Origin: Rhodopseudomonas pseudopalustris
GTDB taxonomy: Bacteria; Pseudomonadota; Alphaproteobacteria; Rhizobiales; Xanthobacteraceae
Assembly (NCBI RefSeq): GCF_900110435.1
Contig: NZ_FODT01000007.1
Coordinates: forward strand, 124,001-188,000
Direction of reading: 5' to 3'
DNA length: 64,000 nt
Position 1 is the first letter of the stretch, and each line of letters begins with the position of its first letter. Under the pieces are notes generated by a model. It made no database searches. It had not been told where the DNA came from and saw only the letters and a program-made list of their open reading frames with translations. Shown here piece after piece: positions 1 to 9,000 of the stretch. The translations under genes were made by a program, and so were the position numbers.

Positions 1-3000
1 CCCACCCTGATCCTGTTCCTGATCCTGATGATCGGTGTCGCGGGGACGCTGTCCTACCGCAATCTCGGACGCGCCGAGGATCCGTCCTACACCATCAAGG
101 TCGCGGTGGTGACGGCAGCGTGGCCGGGCGCCACCGCGGAAGAGATGCAGTTCCAGGTCGCCGACCGGATCGAAAAGAAACTGCAGGAACTTCCGTCGTT
201 CTACAAGGTGACGACTTATTCCAAGCCAGGCTTCGTCGCTGCGCAAATGGAGTTCCGCGACACCACGCCGCCCGGTCAGGTGCCGTGGCTGTTCTATCTG
301 GTGCGCAAGAAGATGGTCGACCTGAAGCCCGACCTGCCGGATGGGGTGATCGGGCCGAACGTCAACGACGAATATGGCGACGTCGATTCCATCGTGTACA
401 TGCTGAGATCGGAGAGCGCCGACTACGCTACGCTCAAGCGCGTCGCCGAGGCTGCCCGGCAGCGCCTGCTCAAGGTGAACAACGTCTCCAAGGTGACGAT
501 CTATGGGACGCAGGACGAGCGGATCTTCGTCGATTTCGACCACGTCAAGCTCGCCAATCTCGGAATCGCGCCCCAGGCGATCTTCGACAGCCTCGCCAGA
601 CAGAACGCATTGTCGTTAGCGGGGATGATGCAAACCGCTTCGACGCGGATTCCGCTGCGCGTCACCGGCGCGTTCGACGGCGTGAAGGCCGTCGAGGAAA
701 CGCCGGTCGCCGCCAATGGCGCGGTGATCCGGCTGGGCGATATCGCCACGGTGAGCCGGGGCTTCATCGATCCACCGGAGTTTCTGGCGCGTCATCGCGG
801 CGTCCCGGCGCTGGCGCTCGGAATCGTCATGCAGAAAGGCGCCAACATCCTCAAACTCGGCGGCGACGTCGAAGCGGTGATGACCGAGGTCGACCGAGCG
901 ACGCCGGTCGGTCTCGTCTTCGAGCGGATGGCCAACCAGCCCGCGGTGGTCGCCGAGGCGGTCGACGACTTCATGCGCTCGTTCGTCGAAGCACTCGCGA
1001 TCGTGCTGATCGTCAGCTTCCTGTCGCTCGGCTGGCGCACCGGCATCGTGGTGGCGGCCTCGGTGCCGTTGGTGCTCGGGGTCGTGTTCAGCATCATGCT
1101 GATGATCGGCATCGACCTGCACCGGATCTCGCTCGGCGCGCTGATCATCGCGCTCGGCCTGTTGGTCGACGACGCCATCATTGCGGTCGAGATGATGGTG
1201 GTGAAGATGGAGCAGGGAGTTGGTCGCGCGGAGGCGGCCGCCTTCGCTTGGCAATCCACCGCGTTTCCGATGCTGACCGGGACCTTGGTCACGGCCGCCG
1301 GGTTCGTTCCGGTCGGGTTTGCGGCCAGCGGCACCGCGGAATACGCCGGCAGCATTTTCTGGGTGGTCGCTATTGCGCTGATCGCGTCCTGGGTGGTCGC
1401 CGTGATCTTCACGCCGTATCTCGGCTTCAAGCTGTTGCCGACCCTCAAAACGACCCATGCCGGCGATCCCGGCGCGATCTACCAGACCGGCATTTATCGC
1501 CGGCTGCGCAGCGTCGTCAGCTGGTGCGTGCAGCATCGGATCAAGGTCGTGGTGGCGACCTTTGCTATGTTCGCGCTATCCGTCATCGGCTTCGGCAAGG
1601 TATCGAAGCAGTTTTTCCCGGCGTCGGATCGGCCCGAGCTGTTTGTCCAGCTCCGGCTGCCGGAAGGCAGCGCGATCGGCGCCACGATCGAGGCGGCGAA
1701 GCGGGCTGAAGCACTCCTCGCCGGCGACGACGACGCCGCGACCTGGGCCAGCTTTATCGGGAAGGGGCCGCCCCGTTTCCTGCTCAATTTCAATCCTGCG
1801 CTGCCAAACGAGGCTTATGCGGAGATCGTGGTCGTCGCCAGAAGCGGCGAGGCGCGAGAGCGTATCAAGGCCAAGATCGAGCACGCGGTGGCCGATGGAG
1901 CAATTCCCGATGCCCGCGTGCGCGTCAATCGGCTCAGATATGGGCCGCCGATTGAATTTCCGGTCCAGTTCCGGGTCATCGGCGCCGATCCCAACACTGT
2001 GCGCGGCATCGCCTATCAGGTTCGGGATATCCTGAGGGCCAATCCGAACGCCATCGAGCCGCAACTCGATTGGAACGAACAGATGCCCTCGATCCGGCTG
2101 GTCGTCGATCAAGACCGCGCACGCGCGCTCGGGCTCGATCCCCAGACGGTCGCGCAGACGTTGCAGACGCTGGTGACCGGCTCCACGGTGACCACCGTCC
2201 GCGATCGCACCGAAAAGGTTGCGGTGGTGGCCCGCGCGGTGGCGTCGCAGCGCGGCGATATCGGCGCCATCGGCGATCTCACGGTGCTGTCGCGCAACGG
2301 CGTTCCGGTGCCGTTGTCGCAGGTCGCCCGCATCGAGCAGGGCCACGAAGAAGCGATCCAATGGCGTCGCAACCGCGACATGGTGATCACGGTGCGTACC
2401 GACGTTCGCGACGGCGTGCAGGCGCCCGATGTCTCCGCCGCGGTTTGGGCGACGCTCGGCGACCTGCGCCAACGTCTGCCGGAGGGCTACCGGATCGAGC
2501 TGGGCGGCGCGATCGAGGACTCCGGCAGGGCCAATGGCGCGCTGGTTGCGGTGATGCCGATGATGCTGGTGATCATGCTCACGGTCCTGATGGTGCAACT
2601 GCAGAGCTTCTCGCGGTTGGCGTTGGTACTGCTGACGGCGCCGCTCGGTCTGATCGGGGCCTGCCTCGGACTGCTGGTCTCGGGCAAGCCGTTCGGCTTC
2701 GTGGCGCTGCTCGGCCTGATCGCCCTGGCCGGAATGATCATCCGCAACGCCGTCATTCTGGTCGATCAGATCGAGCATGATGTGGCGGCCGGCCATCCGC
2801 GCCGGGTGGCGATCATCGATGCGACGGTGCGCCGCGCGAGGCCGGTGGTGCTGACCTCGCTAGCCGCCGTGCTGGCCATGATCCCGTTGTCGCGATCGAG
2901 CTTCTGGGGCCCGATGGCCGTCGCCATCATGGGCGGCCTGCTGGTCGCCACCGCTCTGACGCTGCTGTTCCTGCCGGCGCTCTATGCGCTCTGGTTTCGG

Positions 3001-3132
3001 CGGTCGCTCGATGGGACGGAGACCGTATCCGGATGGGAAAACCTCAAGAGCACGTTCCGGTCACTGACGACTTCCCTGCCGACCATCTCGAGAGGCCGAC
3101 GATCCGCTGATCACCAGCCAGACAATCGATGA
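1..3132 (+). CDS. RND family efflux pump inner-membrane subunit (5' end outside window)
   Basis: Proton-driven inner-membrane exporter of the AcrB/HAE type, which would work with a periplasmic adaptor and an outer-membrane channel. The reading frame is open to base 1; the first ATG visible is at 28, but codons before it read PTLILFLIL, part of the first membrane helix, so the gene starts upstream. The visible ~1043 residues against a family length near 1030-1050 mean only a short N-terminus is missing. The motif LGLLVDDAIIAVEMM, in the fourth transmembrane helix, carries the two adjacent aspartates of the proton relay. Hydrophobic blocks near residues 320-470 and 840-1010 match the two six-helix halves with large periplasmic loops between. 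The adaptor gene is presumably upstream. Substrate cannot be told from sequence alone. Confidence 0.93.
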   Translation, partial: PTLILFLILMIGVAGTLSYRNLGRAEDPSYTIKVAVVTAAWPGATAEEMQFQVADRIEKKLQELPSFYKVTTYSKPGFVAAQMEFRDTTPPGQVPWLFYLVRKKMVDLKPDLPDGVIGPNVNDEYGDVDSIVYMLRSESADYATLKRVAEAARQRLLKVNNVSKVTIYGTQDERIFVDFDHVKLANLGIAPQAIFDSLARQNALSLAGMMQTASTRIPLRVTGAFDGVKAVEETPVAANGAVIRLGDIATVSRGFIDPPEFLARHRGVPALALGIVMQKGANILKLGGDVEAVMTEVDRATPVGLVFERMANQPAVVAEAVDDFMRSFVEALAIVLIVSFLSLGWRTGIVVAASVPLVLGVVFSIMLMIGIDLHRISLGALIIALGLLVDDAIIAVEMMVVKMEQGVGRAEAAAFAWQSTAFPMLTGTLVTAAGFVPVGFAASGTAEYAGSIFWVVAIALIASWVVAVIFTPYLGFKLLPTLKTTHAGDPGAIYQTGIYRRLRSVVSWCVQHRIKVVVATFAMFALSVIGFGKVSKQFFPASDRPELFVQLRLPEGSAIGATIEAAKRAEALLAGDDDAATWASFIGKGPPRFLLNFNPALPNEAYAEIVVVARSGEARERIKAKIEHAVADGAIPDARVRVNRLRYGPPIEFPVQFRVIGADPNTVRGIAYQVRDILRANPNAIEPQLDWNEQMPSIRLVVDQDRARALGLDPQTVAQTLQTLVTGSTVTTVRDRTEKVAVVARAVASQRGDIGAIGDLTVLSRNGVPVPLSQVARIEQGHEEAIQWRRNRDMVITVRTDVRDGVQAPDVSAAVWATLGDLRQRLPEGYRIELGGAIEDSGRANGALVAVMPMMLVIMLTVLMVQLQSFSRLALVLLTAPLGLIGACLGLLVSGKPFGFVALLGLIALAGMIIRNAVILVDQIEHDVAAGHPRRVAIIDATVRRARPVVLTSLAAVLAMIPLSRSSFWGPMAVAIMGGLLVATALTLLFLPALYALWFRRSLDGTETVSGWENLKSTFRSLTTSLPTISRGRRSADHQPDNR

Positions 3133-3219
3133 CCGGATGGTCGAACGTTAGACGTACCAACTTCGAACGTTCCAACTCGCGAAATCTTATGCCTCCCAAT
3201 CAGCGAGCCGCCGCCGAAG

Positions 3220-3447
3220 ATGAAAGTCGATCGAATGGGCAGGCCAATCTCCAACAACCTCCAGGGGGCGTCACTGAATATCGGTGACCGCGTCAGGATG
3301 AGCGCGCTGGGGCGCGAAAGACACCCGCGATACGGCGATCGGTAGGGTGTGATTGTCGGTATCGCTTCTCCAAGCATCTTGCGCGTGAAGTTCGACGCGA
3401 CCAAGACGACCGTGTCGATTCACAGGGGCTATTTGGAGCACGTATGA
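3220..3447 (+). pseudogene. small KOW/SH3-like protein gene interrupted by an in-frame TAG
   Basis: From the ATG at 3220 a continuous frame reads MKVDRMGRPISNN, then GDRVRMSALGRERHPRYGDR, a TAG at 3343-3345, and then GVIVGIASPSILRVKFD and IHRGYLEHV before TGA at 3445-3447. On both sides of the TAG the translation resembles a small family of roughly 60-75 residue proteins that I recall from Bradyrhizobium and relatives (GDRVRMSxLG...G.VVG...RVKFD..K....H..YLE). One base change from GAG, AAG or CAG would make the TAG, so this looks like a recently broken gene; stop readthrough or a sequencing error are alternatives. Its function is unknown. The family match is from memory, not a search. Confidence 0.5.
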
Positions 3448-3459
3448 CGGGCTTCCATC

Positions 3460-4125
3460 TCAGGAATGCAGCCGAGGCAGTTGCCGCTCTGCATCCAGCC
3501 TCTGCGCGGCGATCACGACCTCGAGCCGATTGCGCACCTGCAACTTCTGCATGAGGATCGTCATGTAGTGCTTGACCGTCTTCTCGCTGATACTGATCGC
3601 GTGGGCGATTTCCTTGTTGGTCTTGCCCTTCAGCAACAGCCGCACGATCTGTTCCTCGCGGATGCTCAGCTTGACCGCCATGGCGGCACGGCGCCGGATA
3701 GTCGCATCGCGCAGCGCCGAGATCACTTGGGTGGCGAAGTTGCGCGTGATGTAGGTTTCCCCGGATCGCACCGAGGCGATCGCATCCAGCAGCTCGTCCG
3801 GGCTGCTACCTTTGAGCACGTATCCGCTCGCCCCGCTGTCGAGGGCGCGAATGGCGGTGTCGACGCCGGTCGAAGCCGTGAAGGCGACGAGTTTGGTCCC
3901 GCAGGAGTTCGAGGCGACGCTCGCAATCGCCGCGTAGACGTCGCCGGGGAGCCCCAAGTCGACGATCATGATTTCCGGTCGGAGTAGTGTTCCGATGTCG
4001 ACCACGTCCTTCGCGCTGGTTCCGGTCGCCACCACTTCAAATGAATCAATTCGGGAAAGGAGGGAGAAAACCGCTTCGATCATCAACGGATGGTCATCAA
4101 CGAGGGCAACCGAGACCCTACTCAT
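3460..4125 (-). CDS. NarL/LuxR-family response regulator
   Basis: Two-domain transcription regulator of 221 residues. The receiver domain covers about residues 5-120, with the acidic pair D10-D11, phospho-acceptor D56 in IMIVDLGLPG, the conserved Thr in LVAFTAS and Lys in GYVLKGSSPDEL. The C-terminal LuxR-type helix-turn-helix covers about 150-215 (LSIREEQIVRLLLKGKTNKE, followed by SEKTVKHYM). It lies downstream of, and in the same direction as, the sensor kinase gene (181 bp gap), so the two form a phosphorelay pair. The operon for the secreted peroxidase starts divergently on the other side of the kinase and is a plausible target; that is inference from position only. Confidence 0.95.
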   Translation of the reverse strand: MSRVSVALVDDHPLMIEAVFSLLSRIDSFEVVATGTSAKDVVDIGTLLRPEIMIVDLGLPGDVYAAIASVASNSCGTKLVAFTASTGVDTAIRALDSGASGYVLKGSSPDELLDAIASVRSGETYITRNFATQVISALRDATIRRRAAMAVKLSIREEQIVRLLLKGKTNKEIAHAISISEKTVKHYMTILMQKLQVRNRLEVVIAAQRLDAERQLPRLHS

Positions 4126-4306
4126 AAATCCACTCCATCAATCCGGCTCTAAAATGCCCTGGTCTATTCACAAAGGTCAGCGGATCTCCCTAAAAGGTTC
4201 AATCACATCTGAGGCCAGAGCGGCGACCCCACCACAATTTGATAGAATTATTGCCGCAATTCAATAAAGTATTCGGTCAGGAGAGTTGTGTGGTCGATCA
4301 CTACCG

Positions 4307-5794
4307 TTAACCGCCGGCCGGATCGCCCATCGGCAAGGTTGCCCGAAGTTCGGTTCCCGGCGACAATTGTGCGATCTCAAGCGAGCCGCGGAACCCTTGG
4401 ACCCTTCGGTGCAGGCCCGGCAAACCCAGGCCGGTCTTGCGTAGGCGGGGACTCGCCGGTGCATCGGCGCTGCCGCTGTCGCGGACAACGATCGTGATCT
4501 GGCCGGCGCTCCCGCTCGCCGACACGTGCTGGCCCTGTCCGCTGGCGTAGTAATAAGCGTTGTTCAGGCCTTCCTGAACGATCCGAAACAGGCAGGTTCT
4601 CAGGGGAGGCGGGGGGAAGAAAGTGAGGTCGCCGATCTCGGTGAGGACACGCGTTCCCGTCAGAGCTTCGTGCTGACGCACGGCCAGCAAGAGCGTCTCT
4701 CGGGCGTTGAGCCCCTCCAACTGCGGCAAGACGAGACCAATAGAGAGGTCGCGCAAATCGGACAGTGCGGCCGCGGTGAGGTCGGCAAGACCGCCGGTCG
4801 CACTGCCGGTCACCATGGGAAGCGCGGTGCTTCCGCTATCCGCCGGCTTCATCTCCGACAGTTTGAGCGTCAGGATGCTGAGGAGCTGGATCGGGCCATC
4901 ATGCAAGTCCTGCCCGATCTGACCGAGCAGGCCCTCGTTGGATTGGATAGCATCCAGACGGGCCTCGTCGGCCTCGCGCCGCAATTGATCATTCTGGTCC
5001 GCCAGTGCCTTGGCCTCGTCCACTTTTCGCGACAACGCTGCGCCGTGTGCCGCCACGATTGCACTCGCTCGCCGGACGATCAGGAACAGCAGCAGCATCA
5101 TCGGTGCCGTGACCGCCCCGACGATGCCTGCAGTTACGGTGCGGATATGCGACAACTCTCCTAGAAGACGCGAGCCATCGTTGTAGACCTCTCCGACCGC
5201 GATGACTTCTCTGGTTCCTGTTCGATAGAATGGCGCATAGATTTCGATCAGCGGAACCTTCAATTCGCGCTCATAAGTGTTTTCATCGTCATCGAGATCG
5301 TCGAACGAGCCTGATACGCGGCCGCCGAACGCCTTGTCGAGGTGATCGGACGGGAATTTCTCGCCGATCAATTTGTTGTTGGTCGCATAGACCAGCCTGC
5401 CGTCCTTCATCCAGATCTTGATGACCTTGACGCGCTCGTTGAGCACGGTCTGCAGCATCGCGTCGAGCCTTTCGACGTTCTGCGGCGACAAGACGTCGGA
5501 AGAAGCCAATTCCTGCACGTGCGGGCCGATGAAGTGGCCGACCAACAACGCGCCTTCCTCCGCGGCTGCTTGCATTATGCTCGACTCAAGCCGGGTCGAG
5601 ACCGAATAGGTCAGGACGGCCATCGACACACAGATCGTGACGGTTGCAGCGGCCAGGAATTGCTGGAGCAAGGTCGCGCGGCGCCAAATCGACCGGATGC
5701 GATGAAGCGGCTGCATCAACCGAAGTCCCAATTCACTGCCGGAGAACGATGAAATCGGCGCCTTGTCGAGGTCCGAAAACTTTGTTCGAAACAT
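4307..5794 (-). CDS. membrane sensor histidine kinase, NarX/DegS-like (HisKA_3)
   Basis: Sensor kinase of about 495 residues. One membrane helix lies near residues 43-65 and a second near 222-242, enclosing a periplasmic sensor region of about 155 residues. After a coiled linker the dimerisation motif QDLHDGPIQ carries phospho-acceptor H298 of the HisKA_3 class that pairs with LuxR-type regulators. The ATPase domain shows an N box (VQEGLNNAYYYASG) and a G box (TGLGLPGLHRR). I chose the ATG at 5794; a GTG six codons upstream (5812) stays open, but GGGG sits about 9 bases before the ATG. The response regulator gene follows. The signal sensed is unknown. Confidence 0.93.
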   Translation of the reverse strand: MFRTKFSDLDKAPISSFSGSELGLRLMQPLHRIRSIWRRATLLQQFLAAATVTICVSMAVLTYSVSTRLESSIMQAAAEEGALLVGHFIGPHVQELASSDVLSPQNVERLDAMLQTVLNERVKVIKIWMKDGRLVYATNNKLIGEKFPSDHLDKAFGGRVSGSFDDLDDDENTYERELKVPLIEIYAPFYRTGTREVIAVGEVYNDGSRLLGELSHIRTVTAGIVGAVTAPMMLLLFLIVRRASAIVAAHGAALSRKVDEAKALADQNDQLRREADEARLDAIQSNEGLLGQIGQDLHDGPIQLLSILTLKLSEMKPADSGSTALPMVTGSATGGLADLTAAALSDLRDLSIGLVLPQLEGLNARETLLLAVRQHEALTGTRVLTEIGDLTFFPPPPLRTCLFRIVQEGLNNAYYYASGQGQHVSASGSAGQITIVVRDSGSADAPASPRLRKTGLGLPGLHRRVQGFRGSLEIAQLSPGTELRATLPMGDPAGG

Positions 5795-5939
5795 ATTAAC
5801 ACCCCGGTGCACGCTTCATTCCCAACGATCTATCGAAGCCGCCGCTCGTAGACCTCGCAACACCTCTTCCACCGCGGATCGATCACTCCGGGTTGTCTTC
5901 GCTCCACCGAATAGCGCGCAGCTATCAGACCAAAGTCCG

Positions 5940-5974
5940 GGACCAAGGCCGAATACCGCGTGTGGCCTTGGTCC
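5940..5974. promoter_or_regulatory. inverted repeat in the divergent kinase/peroxidase promoter region
   Basis: The 299-bp gap 5795-6093 separates the leftward kinase gene from the rightward peroxidase operon and must hold both promoters. Within it, GGACCAAGGCC (5940-5950) and GGCCTTGGTCC (5964-5974) are perfect 11-base inverted arms with a 13-base spacer. A direct repeat ATCAGACC flanks them at 5924-5931 and 5983-5990. This could be an operator for the neighbouring response regulator or a leader hairpin. No confident -35/-10 pair was recognised. Confidence 0.45.
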
Positions 5975-6093
5975 GACTGCTGATCAGACCTTGCGCGGTC
6001 CCGAGTCGGTCCCGCGAATGCTTAACGTAGCATTAATCCGAAGCCTGGCCGCCGTTCGGGTCAGGGCAACAAATCCACGCAGGGAGACGGAAA

Positions 6094-9000
6094 ATGGCTG
6101 CATTTACGCTCAATCAGGCTGATCTCGCTTTCATTCTCCGTCAAATCAAGGTCGCAGAAGCCCACGCGGCGGGCGCGCCGCTCACCAGCATCTACGTCGA
6201 CGCGCTCGGCAACGTCGTTCCGGCAGGTACGCCAGGCGCATTGCTCGCCGTCGCCGATCCGAAAGTGCCGGTCGGGCTTCGGACGGTGGACGGTCAGGAT
6301 AACAACATCGTCCCGGGACGCGAGCAATGGGGCGCCGCTGACCAGTCAATGCCGCGCCTGCTAACGGCGAGCTATACGACAGGGACCGGCTCGATCGATC
6401 TCAACGGCCCGGCGCCGGGCGGCGTGGTGACTGGCGGAAACTACGCAGCTCCCGGCACCATTGTCGACACCGCGCCCCGCACCGTGTCCAATCTCATCGT
6501 CGACATGAGCTTGAACAATCCGGCGGCCATCATTGCCGCGCTCACCTTCGCCGGCTCGGAGGACGTTCTTGCCGACCAAAGCGAGATCACCGCCGCCTTT
6601 CTGGCGCTGAAAGCGGCGCGCGACGCCGACCCGCTCGGCGATCATGCTGCATTGCAACTCGAACTCGACACGATTCTCGAACAGAAGGGCGTCACGGTCA
6701 CCAACGGTTCGATCGACGTTCCGAACGTCGCGCCCGACGAAGGCCTCTCCGCGCCGTTCAATGCCTGGATGACTTTCTTCGGCCAGTTCTTCGATCACGG
6801 CTTGGACCTGATCAGCAAGGGCGGCGCCGGCACCGTCTATGTTCCACTGGCCGCCGACGATCCGCTCCGCACTCATGGTCCGGATGGCATCGCAGGAACC
6901 GGCGATGAAGTCCCCGGGCAGATGGCGTTCATGGCGCTGACCCGCGCGACGCCCGCAGCCGACGGGTCGCAAGTCAACACGACGACGCCATTCGTCGACC
7001 AGAACCAGACCTACACCTCGCATGCCTCGCACCAGGTGTTCCTGCGCGAGTACAAAATGGTCGGCGGCGTTCCGATGGCGACCGGCAAATTGCTGGGCGG
7101 CGCGGAAGGCGGCCTCGCAACCTGGGCCGACGTCAAGGCGCAGGCGCAGAACATGCTCGGCATCGTGCTGTCCGATCTCGACGTCCTCAACGTGCCGCTG
7201 CTGCGCACCGATGCCTATGGTGAGTTTATTCGTGACGCCAATGGCTTTGCGCAGGTGATCATCGGTCTCGGGGGCGACGGGATTCCGAACACCGCCGATG
7301 ACCTCGTCGCCAGCGGTACCAACCTGGCGCCCCTCAATCTCGCGACGTTGAACAATGGCGCGGGCCCGGTGCGCACCAGTCACGCTTTCCTCGACGACAT
7401 CGCGCACAATGCGGCGCCGGTCGTGGTCGATGGCGTCCTCACACCCGATACCGATTCCGCGACCGGAAACGACGTCGCGATCAATCCGCTCACTGGCCAG
7501 AGGCTCGAATACGACGACGAGCTGCTCGACCGTCACTACATCACCGGGGACGGCCGCGGCAACGAGAACATCGGCCTCACCGCGGTGCACCACATCTTCC
7601 ATTCCGAGCACAACCGCCAGGTCGACAGCCAGAAGCTGACGATCCTGAACTCCGGCGACATCGCGTTTATCAACGAGTGGCTGGCGACGGATATCGGCGC
7701 GCTCGATCCCGGCTTCGGAACGATGAATGCGCTGCAACAATTGGACTACGCCAACAGCCTGAACTGGGACGGCGAGCGGCTTTTCCAAGGGGCGCGCTTC
7801 GCCACCGAAATGCAGTACCAGCACCTGGTGTTCGAAGAGTTCGCCCGCAAGATTCAGCCGGCGATCGATCCCTTCGTGTTCAATTCGGTCACCGACATCA
7901 ATCCGGCGATCTTCTCGGAATTCGCCAACACGGTGTATCGCTTCGGCCATTCGATGCTGACTGAAGGAATGCCGCGGCTCGACGCCAACGGCAATCCGAT
8001 GGACAGCGAACTCGGTCTGGTCGAATCCTTCCTCAACCCGGTCCTGTTCGACAATGACGGCGCCATCTCGCACGACGCCGGCGCCGCTGCGATCGTGCGT
8101 GGCATGACCATCGAGCGCGGCAACGAAATCGACGAATTCGTCGTCGACGCGCTGCGCAACAATCTGCTCGGCCTGCCGCTCGATCTCGCCGCGATCAACA
8201 TCGCGCGCGGCCGCGACACCGGCATGCCATCGCTGAATGAGACCCGGACGCAACTTTACGCGGCGAGCGGATCGACCTTCCTCAAGCCCTACGACCATTG
8301 GGTCGACCTCGCCACCAACCTGAAGAATCCGGCCTCGATCGTCAATTTCGTCGCCGCCTACGGCACGCATGCGACGATCGTCGGCGCCACCACGCTCGAA
8401 GCCAAGCGCATGGCCGCGATGGAGCTGGTGTTCGGCGTCGATCAGAACGGCGACGCGACGGTGGCCGCCGACCGGACCGCGTTTCTCACCGGCACCGGTG
8501 CCTGGGCCGGTGTGGAGACCGGCCTCAACCGGATCGACCTGTGGATCGGCGGTCTGGCCGAGAAGAAGATGCCGTTCGGCGGCATGCTGGGCTCGACCTT
8601 CAACGCCATCTTCGAACTGCAGCTCGAGAACCTGCAGGACGGCGACCGTTTCTACTATCTGACCCGAACCCAGGGACAGAACTTCCTCAACATGCTGGAG
8701 CAGAATTCGTTCGCCAAGCTGATCATGGCGAACACCGATCTGGCGCAGCCGGGCCCGGACGGCATTCGCGGCACCGCCGACGACATCGTTCCGCGTCACA
8801 TCGGCGTCGATTCCTTCGCCAACTACGACTACGTTCTGGAAGTCGACGAGTCCAACCAGGCTGACTACAACGGCGCGGCGCCGGGCAAGGACCCGCAAGG
8901 CGCCGACCCGTTCCTGGAAGCGCTCGGGCTCGGCAAGGTCATCCGCAATGATCCCGGCACGGCCGGTCCCGACGCAAACTACATCCGGTTCAGCGGCGGC

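Noticed and set aside
1576..2796. Minus-strand open frame of about 400 codons opposite the RND pump gene
   Set aside because: Low-complexity His/Arg/Asp-rich translation mirroring the pump gene; no start context and no family resemblance.
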